DNA of 64,000 bases from Oceanisphaera marina (GCF_014643915.1 NZ_BMKE01000009.1:55948-119947), one strand, 5' to 3'; shown: positions 34,145 to 44,959, counted from the first letter of the stretch. Notes: generated from the letters alone by a model not told the origin. A program made the numbers and translations.

Positions 34145-36262
34145 TTGTATCTATTTGAATCTCTTAAAGAGCTTGCTACCAGTTATTTGCCGGCCGAACA
34201 GGTAGAGCAGCTAAAGTCTGCCTATGTGGTCGCCAGAGATGCACATCAGGGGCAAACTCGCTCTAGCGGCGAGCCTTATATCACCCATCCGGTGGCAGTG
34301 GCACGTATTCTGGGAGAGATGCATCTCGATCATGAAACCTTGATGGCCGCGCTGCTGCACGACGTTATCGAAGACACCCCCGTTACCAAGGCGATGCTGG
34401 CCGAGCAATTTGGCGACGCGGTTGCCGAACTGGTAGAGGGCGTGTCCAAGCTCGATAAAATCAAGTTCCGGGACCATAAGGAAGCACAAACCGAAAACTT
34501 CCGTAAAATGGTACTGGCCATGACCCAGGATATTCGGGTCATCTTGATTAAACTGGCCGACCGCACCCACAACATGCGCACCCTGGGTGCACTGCGACCC
34601 GATAAACGACGTCGTATTGCTCGGGAAACCCTCGAAATTCACGCCCCCATCGCCAACCGTCTCGGCATTCACAGCATTAAAAACGAGCTGGAAGAGCTGG
34701 GGCTCGAAGCGCTGTACCCCATGCGCACTCGCGTACTGCGTGAGTCGGTGCGCCGTGCTCGTGGCAACCGACGCGAAATTATTCAATCGATTCTGGAAGA
34801 AATCAGTGGCCGGTTGGATGACTCTCACATCGAGTGTGCGGTGGCGGGCCGCGAAAAGAACATGTTCTCCATCTACAACAAGATGGTGAAAAAAGAACTG
34901 CAGTTTCACGAAGTCATGGATATCTATGCCTTTCGTGTCATCGTAAAGGACATCGACACCTGTTATCGGGTGCTGGGCCAAATGCATACCCTGTACAAAC
35001 CCAGGCCCGGTCGCTTCAAAGACTACATCGCCATTCCCAAGACCAACGGATATCAGTCGCTGCATACCTCTCTGGTAGGGCCCCATGGCGTGCCGGTAGA
35101 AGTACAGATCCGCACCGAATACATGGATCAAATGGCCGATAAAGGGGTGGCCGCACACTGGGCGTACAAACAAGACTCTGAGCGCTCCAACACCACCGCT
35201 CAGGTGCGTGCCGAGCGCTGGATGCAAAGCCTGCTCGAACTGCAGCAAAGTGCCGGCTCCTCGTTCGAGTTTATTGAAGGGGTTAAAACCGATCTCTTCC
35301 CCGACGAAATTTATGTATTTACTCCGGAAGGCCGCATTCTGGAGCTGCCTTCCGGCGCCACGCCCGTCGATTTTGCCTATGCGGTACATACCGACATAGG
35401 CCATGCCTGCGTAGGCGCCAGAGTGGATCGCCAGCCATTTCCGCTCAGCCAGCAACTGCATTCTGGCCAGTCCATCGAAATCATTACCGCGCCCAGTGCC
35501 CGGCCCAACGCCGCCTGGCTTAATTTTGTGGTCACCTCTCGTGCGCGCACCAAAATTCGCCAGTTCCTGAAAAACCTGCGCACCGAAGAGTCGATATTGC
35601 TCGGCAAGCGGCTGCTGAACCATGCTTTGGGCGCAAAGAATCTGGAAGATATCGCAGTAGAACGGGTAGAGCAGGTACTAAAAGACACCAAACACGCTTC
35701 TATTAATAGTCTGCTGGCCGATATTGGCCTGGGCAATGCCATGAGTGTGGTGGTGGCTCGCCGCCTGTTAACAGACTCAAACGAAGTGCCCGTAGAGCGC
35801 AGTAAAGCGCTGAAGAAAATGCCCATTCGTGGTGCAGACGACATGTTGCTGAACTTTGCCAACTGTTGTCGCCCCATCCCGGGCGATCCCATAGTGGCGC
35901 ACATCAGTCCGGGCCGTGGTTTGGTAGTGCATCTGGAGTCGTGCAAGAATATTCGTGGCTACAGTAAAGAGCAGGACAAGTATCTGCCGGTGCAATGGGA
36001 TATGGAGCAGGACTTTGATTTTGAGTTTAAAACCGAAATCGGTATCGAGCTCATTAATCACCAGGGTGCGCTGGCCGAGCTGGCCAACGTGATTGCCGCC
36101 ACCGGGGCCAATATTCACAGCATAGCCACCGAAGAAAAAGATGGTCGCGTCTATCTGGTTGAGTTGTTGATCACCACCAAGAGCCGCATTCACCTAGCCA
36201 ATATCATGCGCAAGATCCGTGTTACGCCTAACGTACTCAAGATCTTCCGGCTGCGTAAATAA
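34145..36262 (+). CDS. spoT: Bifunctional (p)ppGpp synthetase/hydrolase SpoT
   Basis: A 705-residue RelA/SpoT protein. The HD hydrolase domain contains ITHPVAVARIL and ALLHDVIEDTP (about residue 71). The synthetase domain (YAFRVIVKD, DYIAIPKTNGYQSLHTSLVG) starts near 258, the TGS domain (DLFPDEIYVFTPEGRI) near 382, and the C-terminal ACT domain closes the protein. The start is TTG 34,145, giving MYLFESLKEL as in E. coli, with GAGGT upstream at good spacing. The hydrolase motif is intact, as expected for a SpoT rather than a RelA. It lies downstream of rpoZ and is probably co-transcribed. Confidence 0.97.
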   Translation: MYLFESLKELATSYLPAEQVEQLKSAYVVARDAHQGQTRSSGEPYITHPVAVARILGEMHLDHETLMAALLHDVIEDTPVTKAMLAEQFGDAVAELVEGVSKLDKIKFRDHKEAQTENFRKMVLAMTQDIRVILIKLADRTHNMRTLGALRPDKRRRIARETLEIHAPIANRLGIHSIKNELEELGLEALYPMRTRVLRESVRRARGNRREIIQSILEEISGRLDDSHIECAVAGREKNMFSIYNKMVKKELQFHEVMDIYAFRVIVKDIDTCYRVLGQMHTLYKPRPGRFKDYIAIPKTNGYQSLHTSLVGPHGVPVEVQIRTEYMDQMADKGVAAHWAYKQDSERSNTTAQVRAERWMQSLLELQQSAGSSFEFIEGVKTDLFPDEIYVFTPEGRILELPSGATPVDFAYAVHTDIGHACVGARVDRQPFPLSQQLHSGQSIEIITAPSARPNAAWLNFVVTSRARTKIRQFLKNLRTEESILLGKRLLNHALGAKNLEDIAVERVEQVLKDTKHASINSLLADIGLGNAMSVVVARRLLTDSNEVPVERSKALKKMPIRGADDMLLNFANCCRPIPGDPIVAHISPGRGLVVHLESCKNIRGYSKEQDKYLPVQWDMEQDFDFEFKTEIGIELINHQGALAELANVIAATGANIHSIATEEKDGRVYLVELLITTKSRIHLANIMRKIRVTPNVLKIFRLRK

Positions 36263-36369
36263 CCGCCAATACGCATTGAGTGCCACCCCGGGTTCGATGC
36301 AAGTTTCTTCGGGCTTAAGTGCTACACTGGCTGCTGTGTTGTTTTATCGTGAACCGTTCGGAGCCTTCT

Positions 36370-37407
36370 ATGCTAACCCGCCTGTTGCTGATCGGAATTT
36401 GCCTGTTTATGAATGTCGCCATTGCCGCCCCGGACTTCACCACCGAATCTGAACTCAGCGATTTGGGAGGCTCGGGGCTCGCGGCCTATTGGCAGCGGCA
36501 AGCCGTGCAGGGCCAGTTCGACAGCCACGACGGTTTAAAGCTTCCCTACGCCAAGCTCTTCAACAGCCAGCACCAACAAGCCATCATACTGGTGAATGGC
36601 CGTACCGAGACCTATCTGAAATATCAGGAACTGGCCCGGGATTTATTCAACAACGGCTACAACGTATACCTTTACGACCATCGCGGCCAGGGGCTGGCTC
36701 CCCGGCTGCTGGACGATACCCAAATAGGCTATGTGGCCGACTTTGATGACTACGTGCAAGACCTTGAGCAATTTGTGCAGCAAATTGTCTTGCAAGACCC
36801 CGTCGATAATCTCTATTTACTGTCCCACTCCATGGGCGGCACCATTTCGGCGTTGTGGCTCAGCCAAACCCGGGTTCGGCTGCAGGCAGCGGCGCTGTCA
36901 TCCCCCATGATGGGTATCTATCACAAGCCTCTGCCCCGCTGGCTGGTCAATGGCTTGCTGACCTTGTTTGATAACGGCTGCCGCTGGCTGAACCATAGTG
37001 CTTGTTACGCGCCGGGCCAGGCCACTTATCAAGACGAGCCGTTTAAAGATAACGTGCTCACTCACAGCGAAGTGCGCTATCAGGTGTTTCGGGATTTATA
37101 CGAGCAACAGCCTCAGCTACAACTGGGCGGCGCGAGCGTTCATTGGTTAAAACAGGCCTTGCTGGCCGGTGACAACGCCATCCATCAGGCGGGGCGCATT
37201 ACCATTCCGTTGTTGGTATTGCAGGCCGGTAACGATGTGGTGGTGGACAACACCGCGCAACACACCTTTTGTCAGGCGCTGGCCCACTGTGATGGCGGGC
37301 AACCCAAGGTCATCAAAAACGCATCCCATGAACTATTTATAGAGCGTGACCGTTATCGCCGTCCCGCTCTGGAAGCCGTATTGTCATTCTTTGCGCAATA
37401 CCCTTAA
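36370..37407 (+). CDS. Exported alpha/beta hydrolase, lysophospholipase-like
   Basis: A 345-residue hydrolase. Residues 1-19 (LTRLLLIGICLFMNVAIAA) form a signal peptide, so the enzyme should be periplasmic or outer-membrane associated. The fold shows NGRTETYLKYQELARDL, YDHRGQGLAPRL, the nucleophile elbow LLSHSMGGTISAL (Ser about residue 160), a distal Asp in AGNDVVVDN and the final His in NASHELFIERD. This is the PldB/monoglyceride lipase subgroup, though E. coli PldB lacks a cleaved signal. ATG 36,370 was chosen for the signal peptide; longer in-frame reading from 36,319 has no initiation signal. Confidence 0.85.
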   Translation: MLTRLLLIGICLFMNVAIAAPDFTTESELSDLGGSGLAAYWQRQAVQGQFDSHDGLKLPYAKLFNSQHQQAIILVNGRTETYLKYQELARDLFNNGYNVYLYDHRGQGLAPRLLDDTQIGYVADFDDYVQDLEQFVQQIVLQDPVDNLYLLSHSMGGTISALWLSQTRVRLQAAALSSPMMGIYHKPLPRWLVNGLLTLFDNGCRWLNHSACYAPGQATYQDEPFKDNVLTHSEVRYQVFRDLYEQQPQLQLGGASVHWLKQALLAGDNAIHQAGRITIPLLVLQAGNDVVVDNTAQHTFCQALAHCDGGQPKVIKNASHELFIERDRYRRPALEAVLSFFAQYP

Positions 37408-37544
37408 ACATAGCTGAAAGCGCTAAGCTGTCAGCGATCAGTAAAAGACAAAACAAGATAAATACTCAGCCGGGCTGATCGTTTAAAGCTGACCGCAGCC
37501 CAAAGGGCCTGGTTGTTATCTTATTATTTATGGAGCCATCTATC

Positions 37545-37733
37545 ATGCGTCACACTGCATATTGTTCATTTTCTGTATTGGGTCTGGCACTGGCCTTAAC
37601 CGCCTGCGGTACTCCCCCACCACCGCCCAAACCCACTCCCGTCGTCGTCGCCACACCCAAGCCGAAACCGGTTGAAAACGAGGTGATCAGCATTCCCGAA
37701 AGCCCCATTCAAACCTTGCCCAGCGACTGGTAA
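37545..37733 (+). CDS. Small proline-rich lipoprotein
   Basis: A 62-residue protein with a lipoprotein signal: VLGLALALTAC, lipidated Cys at about residue 22. It is followed by a Pro-rich tail (GTPPPPPKPTPVVVATPKPKP). It resembles small outer-membrane lipoproteins of the LptM type only in size and lipobox. It ends 14 bases before anmK and may be transcribed with it. Its function is unknown. Confidence 0.75.
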   Translation: MRHTAYCSFSVLGLALALTACGTPPPPPKPTPVVVATPKPKPVENEVISIPESPIQTLPSDW

Positions 37734-37747
37734 TACGAGGTTCAGAT

Positions 37748-38839
37748 ATGGAACTGTTTATCGGCATTATGTCCGGTACCAGCCTGGATGGTATAGATGC
37801 CGTGCTGGTCGCCACCAATGGCCAGCAGGTTGAGCTGAAAGCCGGCACCCGCCGGCCGTTTGCCGCCTCTTTGCGCCAGCGACTGCTGAACCTGGCGGCC
37901 GGCGGCACCATTACCGCCAAACAATGGGGCGAGCTGGATACCGAGCTGGGCCAGGCCTATGCCGATATTGTGCTGCAATTGCTCGAAGAGTCGGGCACCC
38001 GGGCCACGCAAGTGCGCGCCATCGGTTGTCACGGTCAAACCGTATGGCACCAGCCTCTGGGGCCGCTGCCGTTTTCACTGCAACTGGGTGACGCCAACCG
38101 GCTGGCCGCGCAAACCGGCATAGTGGCGATTAATGATTTTCGCCGCAAAGACATGGCCCTGGGTGGTCAGGGCGCCCCTCTGGTACCGGCCTTTCATCAG
38201 CAGGTGCTGGGCAACAGCAACCAGATGCGCATCCTGGTCAACATCGGCGGTATCGCCAACATTACCGTACTGGCTCCCGGGCAGGCGGCACTGGGCTACG
38301 ACGTTGGCCCAGGTAATATGCTGATGGATGTATGGTGCAAGCATCATACTGGCCAACCCTATGACAAAGACGCCGCCTTTGGTTTGCAAGGCCAGGTTGA
38401 CCCGAGCTTGTTGGCGAGGTTACTGGCCGAGCCCTGGCTGGCATTACCGCCCCCCAAAAGCACCGGTCGTGAGCTGTTTGACGAAGCCTGGCTTGCTGCG
38501 CGCCTGCCCGCCACCCTAGCGCCTGCCGATGTACAGACCACCCTGGCCGAATTTACCGCCAGCGCCATTGCCAACGAGGTCAACAAATGGCCCGCCGGCG
38601 AGCTGCTGGTGTGTGGCGGAGGGGGGCATAATCCGTTATTGATGCGCCGCCTGGCCGCCCTGTTACCCCATTGGCATGTAGATACCACCAACAGCGCAGG
38701 GGTGGATATGGACGCCATGGAAGCCATGGCCTTTGCCTGGCTGGCCCATCAAACCTGGCATGGCCTGCCCGGCAACCTGCCCGCCGTCACCGGCGCCAGC
38801 CGCCCCGCCATTTTAGGTGCCATCCACTTGCCGGATTAA
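37748..38839 (+). CDS. anmK: Anhydro-N-acetylmuramic acid kinase
   Basis: A 363-residue kinase (IGIMSGTSLDGIDAVLV at the N-terminus; IGCHGQTVWHQP, NIGGIANITVL, GYDVGPGNMLMD and GVDMDAMEAMAFAWLA). It phosphorylates and opens 1,6-anhydro-MurNAc from recycled peptidoglycan to give MurNAc-6-phosphate, the substrate of MurQ. The murQ gene follows 118 bases downstream, so both steps of the route are encoded together. All family motifs are present. Confidence 0.96.
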   Translation: MELFIGIMSGTSLDGIDAVLVATNGQQVELKAGTRRPFAASLRQRLLNLAAGGTITAKQWGELDTELGQAYADIVLQLLEESGTRATQVRAIGCHGQTVWHQPLGPLPFSLQLGDANRLAAQTGIVAINDFRRKDMALGGQGAPLVPAFHQQVLGNSNQMRILVNIGGIANITVLAPGQAALGYDVGPGNMLMDVWCKHHTGQPYDKDAAFGLQGQVDPSLLARLLAEPWLALPPPKSTGRELFDEAWLAARLPATLAPADVQTTLAEFTASAIANEVNKWPAGELLVCGGGGHNPLLMRRLAALLPHWHVDTTNSAGVDMDAMEAMAFAWLAHQTWHGLPGNLPAVTGASRPAILGAIHLPD

Positions 38840-38844
38840 AAGCG

Positions 38845-38940
38845 GTGAAGGGTAAAGAGTGAAGCGTGAGGGATTACCCATAACACTACTCCTTCAGGTT
38901 TTGGTATTCCCCTTCACTCTTTACGCCTTGCTCTTCACAT
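38845..38940. repeat. Palindromic intergenic repeat between anmK and murQ
   Basis: GTGAAGGGTAAAGAGTGAAG-type sequence on the left is mirrored by CTTCACTCTTTACGCC on the right, forming a long imperfect hairpin. Similar words (AAAGAGTGAAGGGTAAAGAG) recur after the ion channel gene at about 44,948-44,967. It is part of a dispersed family in the core gaps. It could act as a partial terminator or RNA stabiliser within the anmK-murQ transcript. Confidence 0.55.
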
Positions 38941-38948
38941 CCTGATAG

Positions 38949-39878
<930 letters not shown>

Positions 39879-40050
39879 GCTATCAGTTAAGGATAGCCAT
39901 AGCGCCAAGCTCGACGTAAAACCAGCCGTCATCCTGACGCAAGTCAGGATCTTATTTGAGTGGCGTGCGCAAGCTCAGCAAGATGGGAAAATCGCGCCTC
40001 GAAGGGCGAGTGTTTCTGCTGTTCTGGTAGCTTACGGCTTACCGCTCTTT

Positions 40051-40374
40051 TTACGACTCCTGATCTTCGCCAAGCTGGGCGCGCAGCTTTTCTTCACGGC
40101 GCAAATACCAGCTGGCTTTGAACGAGGTCCACCAGTCGTGGGACAGCTCGCCACCGTAGGCTTCCAATAGCTCGATTACCCGCTCCAGCGTTAATACCGC
40201 CACATCGTACTCTATCTCGAGCCAATGCTTGCGCACCACTACCTTGGAAACGCCGGTTTCGTTGTTGAACTCATTGGCCAGCAGCTCGATTTGCAGCTGA
40301 TTAAGATTATCCAGCCGCAGTCGCCGCCGTACCGGAACAAGTTCCGCATGGTCATCATGCTCTGAAATGGTCAT
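40051..40374 (-). CDS. Conserved hypothetical protein, 107 residues
   Basis: Starts at ATG 40,374 after AGGAGCAACAG. The centre (LDNLNQLQIELLANEFNNETGVSKVVVRKHWLEIEYDVAVLTLERVIELLEAYGGEL) alternates helix and strand in a way that resembles a small ferredoxin-like fold such as heavy-metal-associated domains, but the Cys pair of those domains is missing. The C-terminus is basic and Trp-rich (WWTSFKASWYLRREEKLRAQ). I do not recognise the family. It is divergent from the aldo/keto reductase gene. Confidence 0.65.
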   Translation of the reverse strand: MTISEHDDHAELVPVRRRLRLDNLNQLQIELLANEFNNETGVSKVVVRKHWLEIEYDVAVLTLERVIELLEAYGGELSHDWWTSFKASWYLRREEKLRAQLGEDQES

Positions 40375-40541
40375 CTGTTGCTCCTTGCTCTTTACGTGAG
40401 TGAGGTCGGTTGCCTGACGATAACTAAGCACCTTGTCTTTTATAAAAGCAAGGCCCAGGCGTTGCAATGCCCAGTTTGCTCAGTCAACATATTGGCTCAG
40501 CACTCGCAAAAGATCATCCACAACATTATCAAGAGGTTATC

Positions 40542-41417
40542 ATGGACGCTACCGTTACCCTTAAAGCCACTACCACAGAGCCAGCCGTTACGCTGCCCGC
40601 CATTGGCCAGGGCTCCTGGTACATGGGCGAAGGGCTGGCCCCGCGCCGCGATGAAGTGCGCGCGATTCAGCAGGGGCTGGATTTGGGGCTGACCCTGGTG
40701 GATACCGCTGAAATGTACGCCGACGGTGGCGCCGAAGAAGTGGTGGGTGAAGCGCTGCAAGGCAGACGCGAACAGGCGTTTCTGGTTTCCAAGGTATATC
40801 CCTGGAATGCGGGCAAGCGCAGCGCCATTGCCGCCTGTGAAGCCAGCCTGCAGCGCCTGGGCACCGATTATCTGGATATGTACCTGCTGCACTGGCCCGG
40901 CAGCATTCCCTTGGAAGAAACCCTGCAAGCCTTTGAGCAGCTGCGGGCCGATGGCAAGATCAAACGCTTTGGCATCTCTAATCTGGATCTGGATGACGCT
41001 CAGGAGTGGCACGCCCTGAGTGGCCAGGACACCGCCGTCAATCAGGTGCTCTATCACCTGGGTTCTCGGGGCATAGAGCATTCGCTTCGCCCCTGGCAGC
41101 GCCAGCAAGGCATTGCCACCATGGGCTATTGCCCGCTGGCGCAGGGCGGCCGTTTACGGCGCGATTTACTGTCGCAGCCCGAGCTGCAGGCCGTGGCCAG
41201 CGAGCTGAACATCACGGTACCGCAACTGCTGCTGGCCTGGGCCATTCGCCCCATCGACGGCCAGCGTGACCTGATCGCCATACCCAAGGCGGTACAGCCC
41301 GCCCATGTGCAGCAAAACGCCGAGGCGCTCAACATAGTGCTGAACGATGACGTATTGGCCCGACTGGATAACGCCTTCCCGGCACCCAACCGCAAGACGT
41401 CACTCGATATCGTGTAA
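40542..41417 (+). CDS. Aldo/keto reductase
   Basis: A 291-residue NAD(P)H-dependent oxidoreductase with a TIM barrel. The catalytic tetrad is visible: Asp and Tyr in VDTAEMYADGGAEEVVGEAL, Lys in FLVSKVYPWN and His in YLLHWPG. The cofactor-binding end reads IPKAVQPAHVQQNAEAL. ATG 40,542 follows AGAGG. The substrate is unknown; the family reduces many aldehydes and ketones. An imperfect hairpin at 41,452-41,497 follows the gene. Confidence 0.9.
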   Translation: MDATVTLKATTTEPAVTLPAIGQGSWYMGEGLAPRRDEVRAIQQGLDLGLTLVDTAEMYADGGAEEVVGEALQGRREQAFLVSKVYPWNAGKRSAIAACEASLQRLGTDYLDMYLLHWPGSIPLEETLQAFEQLRADGKIKRFGISNLDLDDAQEWHALSGQDTAVNQVLYHLGSRGIEHSLRPWQRQQGIATMGYCPLAQGGRLRRDLLSQPELQAVASELNITVPQLLLAWAIRPIDGQRDLIAIPKAVQPAHVQQNAEALNIVLNDDVLARLDNAFPAPNRKTSLDIV

Positions 41418-41451
41418 CAAGCCCCTGCGGGTCGTTATACGCTTTACGCCG

Positions 41452-41497
41452 TACGCTGTAAGTTTAAAAAAGATGCTTGTCTTTAACTTACGGCGTA
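41452..41497. repeat. Imperfect inverted repeat between convergent genes
   Basis: The left arm (41,452-41,468, TACGCTGTAAGTTTAAA) and right arm (41,482-41,497, TTTAACTTACGGCGTA) pair with one mismatch and one extra base. The gap separates two convergent genes, so this hairpin could end both transcripts. It uses the same vocabulary as other core intergenic repeats. Confidence 0.6.
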
Positions 41498-41507
41498 TAG
41501 CTAATCA

Positions 41508-42680
41508 TTAAACCACTTGCCCGGCGCACCAGCCGGCGCTCCAGGCCCACTGAAAGTTATAGCCCCCCAGCCAACCGCTCACGTCGACCACTTCACCGAT
41601 AAAGTACAAATTAGGTACTTTTTTAGCCATCATGGTTTTGGACGACAATTCGTCCGTGTCGACGCCGCCTAAAGTTACCTCGGCGGTGCGGTAACCTTCG
41701 GTGCCGCCGGGCTTCAGTGGCCAGGCCGCCAGCAACTGCTCGATGGCCGCCACTTCTTTCGGCACATATTGCTTTAGCGGCTTGTTGGTGATTTTTTCTC
41801 GCTCCAGCAGCGTGTCTACCAGACGCTTGGGCAGATGACGGCTCAGCCAGGTTTTCAGCTCCTGATTGGGACTGTCGGCAATGCCTTGGGTCAATCGTCC
41901 GGCGGGCAGCAACTCGAAGTGTACCTGCTCACCAGCTTGCCAGTAGGACGAGATTTGCAGTACAGAAGGCCCGGACACCCCTCTGTGGGTGAACAGTAGA
42001 TTTTCGGCAAAGCGGGTGCCGTCTTCGCTCTCGGCCACCACAGGTAAAGACACCCCCGCCAGCGGCTCCAGGGTCGCCTTGTCTTCCGGCTGCAGAGTAA
42101 AGGGCACCAAACCGGCGCGGGTAGGTAGTACCTTGAGACCAAACTGCTCGGCCAGCTTGTAACCAAAGGCAGAAGCACCGATTTTGGGCATCGACAAGCC
42201 CCCACTGGCCACCACCAACGACTGGCAGCTGTACTGATCGTTGTCGGTGGTGACCGCAAAACCTTCACCCAGCGAGGCCACGCTGTCGATATTGCTGCGC
42301 AACCTGATCGTCACGCCGGCGTCATCACACTCTTTTACCAGCATATCGACGATGTTCTGTGCCGAATCGTCACAAAACAGCTGACCCAGGGTTTTTTCGT
42401 GGTAGGCAATGCCGTGCTTTTCAACCAAGGCAATAAAGTCCCACTGGGTGTAACGGGCCAGTGCCGACTTAACAAAGTGCGGGTTCTCGCATAAAAAAGC
42501 GCCGGGCTCGATGAAATAGTTGGTGAAGTTACAGCGCCCACCCCCCGACATCAGGATTTTGCGGCCAATGCGCTTGCCGTGATCCAGCAACAGCACACGG
42601 CGGCCCCGTTTGCCCGCCTCGGCGGCACACATCAAACCGGCGGCACCGGCGCCAATCACTATCACATCCCACGCTTTCAT
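41508..42680 (-). CDS. FAD-dependent oxidoreductase of the YhiN/HI0933 family
   Basis: A 390-residue flavoprotein. The N-terminus carries the dinucleotide-binding motif DVIVIGAGAAGLMCAAEAGKRG and then RIGRKILMSGGGRCNFTN, which is characteristic of this family. FAD-binding words near the end are PNLYFIGEVVDVSGWLGGYNFQWAWSAG. ATG 42,680 is preferred over an in-frame TTG at 42,707. BaiN of gut bacteria belongs to this family, but the physiological substrate of most members is unknown. Confidence 0.9.
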   Translation of the reverse strand: MKAWDVIVIGAGAAGLMCAAEAGKRGRRVLLLDHGKRIGRKILMSGGGRCNFTNYFIEPGAFLCENPHFVKSALARYTQWDFIALVEKHGIAYHEKTLGQLFCDDSAQNIVDMLVKECDDAGVTIRLRSNIDSVASLGEGFAVTTDNDQYSCQSLVVASGGLSMPKIGASAFGYKLAEQFGLKVLPTRAGLVPFTLQPEDKATLEPLAGVSLPVVAESEDGTRFAENLLFTHRGVSGPSVLQISSYWQAGEQVHFELLPAGRLTQGIADSPNQELKTWLSRHLPKRLVDTLLEREKITNKPLKQYVPKEVAAIEQLLAAWPLKPGGTEGYRTAEVTLGGVDTDELSSKTMMAKKVPNLYFIGEVVDVSGWLGGYNFQWAWSAGWCAGQVV

Positions 42681-42895
42681 TGAGTTCCACACTGTTATTA
42701 TCGACAAAGCGGTATTCTAACGGTCGCACCGCCCCAACACCAAGCGGTACGCTTTACGCGGTACGTAAAAGAAAAAATATAAACTTTCTGCTTCGCAGAA
42801 CCCACAGCTAAAACGTGGGGCTACAAAAGACGGTGCTTGCTTTTAAACGTAGCGCGTATGGCGCAGGGCTGTGCCCCGAGGTTATAATCTGCGCC

Positions 42896-44068
42896 ATGAG
42901 TATACTCGCCGAACAATTTCAACAGCTCAGTACCCTGTTGCATCATACCCGCGGCGACTGGCAGCACACCCCTTTTAGCTGTAACCAACTGCCCTGGCCC
43001 GAGTTGACCCCCATGCTGATGGCGCTGACGGAAGCGCAAATAGACATCCTGGATGAAGACGAGGCCGCCGCTCTTGCCTGGCTGGCTCCCATGCGTCCAC
43101 AAACGGTGGCGGCCCATGACCTGACCTTGCCCGAGCTTGCACGCGCCGCAGACTATGCCACGCCTCGCTGGAGTAATGGCATAGGTGGGCGAAAATGGGC
43201 GCAAATAAAGGATTTTGCCGCCAATGTAGCGATAGATCATCCGGTTCTGGAATGGTGTGCCGGCAAGGGGCATTTGGGACGTTTGCTGGCACAACAGGGC
43301 GCGCCTTCGGTCACGAGTCTGGAATGGAATGCCGATTTATGTGCCCAGGGCGAGCAACTGGCACAACAGCTGAAGCTCAAACACCACTTTCACTGTGCCG
43401 ATGCGCTAGGCTCTGCGCCAACGACCTTGTTTCAGCCTCAACAACTGGCGGTGGCCCTGCATGCCTGTGGTGAACTGCACCTGCGTTTTTTACGCCAGGC
43501 AGCACAGGCGGGCACCCGGCAACTGGCGCTTTCTCCCTGTTGTTATCACCTGATTGAACACGATCATTATCGCCCGCTTTCCATCGCTGGCCAGCAGCAC
43601 GATTTACAGCTGGACCGCCATAGCCTGCGTCTGCCCCTGCAGCAGCAGGTAACGGGAGGAGAGCGGGTGCGCCGCCTGCGCCATATCGAGCTCAGCTGGC
43701 GTTTGGCGTTTGATGAACTTCAGCAACAGATCACCGGCCAGCCTCGTTATTTACCGCTGCCTGCCTTTCCCAAACGGCTGCTTAGCGACGACTTTGCCGG
43801 TTTTGCTCGCTGGGCCTGTGCCCAAAAAGGCCTGGAGACTCCCGAATTTATTGATAGCCAGCACTGGTTGGCTCTGGCCGAACAGCGCCGATTATTGGTG
43901 AAGCGTATCGAGCTGATCCGCCATCGTTATCGCTACCTGCTGGAATTATGGCTGCTGCTGGACAGGGCACTGTTTCTTGAAGAACAAGGCTATCAGGTAA
44001 CCCTGGGCACCTTTACCGCCAGCAGCAACACCCCGCGACGATACTTGTTACAGGCCAGCCTGGCATGA
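42896..44068 (+). CDS. SAM-dependent methyltransferase (METTL25-like domain)
   Basis: A 390-residue protein. The SAM-binding motif I is VLEWCAGKGHLGRLLAQQG (about residue 120). Motif IV-like sequence AVALHACGELHLRFLRQA is followed by ALSPCCYHL. The HACG...CCYH combination is typical of the Methyltransf_32 group. The substrate is unknown. ATG 42,896 was chosen because the homologous region starts soon after. The leader contains an intergenic repeat at about 42,740-42,860. Confidence 0.82.
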   Translation: MSILAEQFQQLSTLLHHTRGDWQHTPFSCNQLPWPELTPMLMALTEAQIDILDEDEAAALAWLAPMRPQTVAAHDLTLPELARAADYATPRWSNGIGGRKWAQIKDFAANVAIDHPVLEWCAGKGHLGRLLAQQGAPSVTSLEWNADLCAQGEQLAQQLKLKHHFHCADALGSAPTTLFQPQQLAVALHACGELHLRFLRQAAQAGTRQLALSPCCYHLIEHDHYRPLSIAGQQHDLQLDRHSLRLPLQQQVTGGERVRRLRHIELSWRLAFDELQQQITGQPRYLPLPAFPKRLLSDDFAGFARWACAQKGLETPEFIDSQHWLALAEQRRLLVKRIELIRHRYRYLLELWLLLDRALFLEEQGYQVTLGTFTASSNTPRRYLLQASLA

Positions 44069-44161
44069 CTTGTATCGCTATTTTAAGCATAAAACAGCGA
44101 CGTTGAACGACTCTCTCTTTTCACTTGTCTTTACCGTCATTCAAAACGGACAGGAGCGCCC

Positions 44162-44959
44162 GTGAACGCAAAAATACGCATCTTACCGCCCAGTGCCTTC
44201 GATCTGGTGATGATGGTGCTATCCATTATCTCTGTGGTCATCATAGTCCTGCACCAGTTTGGTCCGTTTGACGCGGCAGAAAAAGAGCTGTTGCTCAAGC
44301 TCGATACCAGCATTTGTGTGGTGCTGTTGAGCCATTTTTTTTATGGCCTCTTTACCGCCCGCAGCAAAAAACAGTTTTTAGCCACCCACTGGATTGATTT
44401 TATTGCCTCTATTCCCGCCATTGATATTTTCCGCTACGGCCGGATTTTTCAGGTACTGCGCGTGTTGCGTATGCTGCGGGTGGCCAACCAGATTATTCGC
44501 CACTTGTTGAAGCACAGCGAAAGCACCATGCTGGCCTCCATGCTGCTGATTTTGCTGGTGGTATTAGGTGGCAGTGCCATTGCCATTTTAATGACGGAGG
44601 CGGGCCATGAAGGCTCGAATATAGAAACGGCCGAAGATGCCATCTGGTGGGCACTGGTGACCATTTCCACCGTCGGCTATGGTGATTATTATCCCATTAC
44701 CACCGCAGGGCGCGTGATTTCCGCTGTGGTTATTTTTACCGGCGTGTCTATCTTTGCCGGTATCTCTGGCCTGGTAGCGTCTACGTTATTAACGCCCAAG
44801 GCCGAAGAAGCGGAAAAACAGCAAAGAGCCAATCAGCTGCAATATCGCAAAGACGTCAAAGGCCAGCTGGGCGCATTGCAGCAGGAAGTTAGCCAGCTCA
44901 GAGAAGAAATCGGCTCGCTTAAAGCTTTAATGCAACAAAGCGTCAAGGGCAAAGAGTGA
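44162..44959 (+). CDS. Voltage-sensor-type potassium channel
   Basis: A 265-residue ion channel. Several transmembrane helices occupy residues 10-215. An Arg-rich S4-like segment is RYGRIFQVLRVLRMLRVANQIIRHLL (about 97-122). The selectivity filter is STVGYGDYYP (about 172). A coiled-coil tail follows (KGQLGALQQEVSQLREEIGSLKALM), probably for tetramer assembly. The start is GTG 44,162 with AGGAG six bases upstream. It should form a homotetrameric K+ channel in the inner membrane. Confidence 0.9.
   Translation: MNAKIRILPPSAFDLVMMVLSIISVVIIVLHQFGPFDAAEKELLLKLDTSICVVLLSHFFYGLFTARSKKQFLATHWIDFIASIPAIDIFRYGRIFQVLRVLRMLRVANQIIRHLLKHSESTMLASMLLILLVVLGGSAIAILMTEAGHEGSNIETAEDAIWWALVTISTVGYGDYYPITTAGRVISAVVIFTGVSIFAGISGLVASTLLTPKAEEAEKQQRANQLQYRKDVKGQLGALQQEVSQLREEIGSLKALMQQSVKGKE

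Noticed and set aside
34211-35623. 470-residue open frame opposite spoT
   Set aside because: It lies wholly antisense to spoT, whose protein is strongly conserved. Such long antisense frames are common in GC-rich genes.
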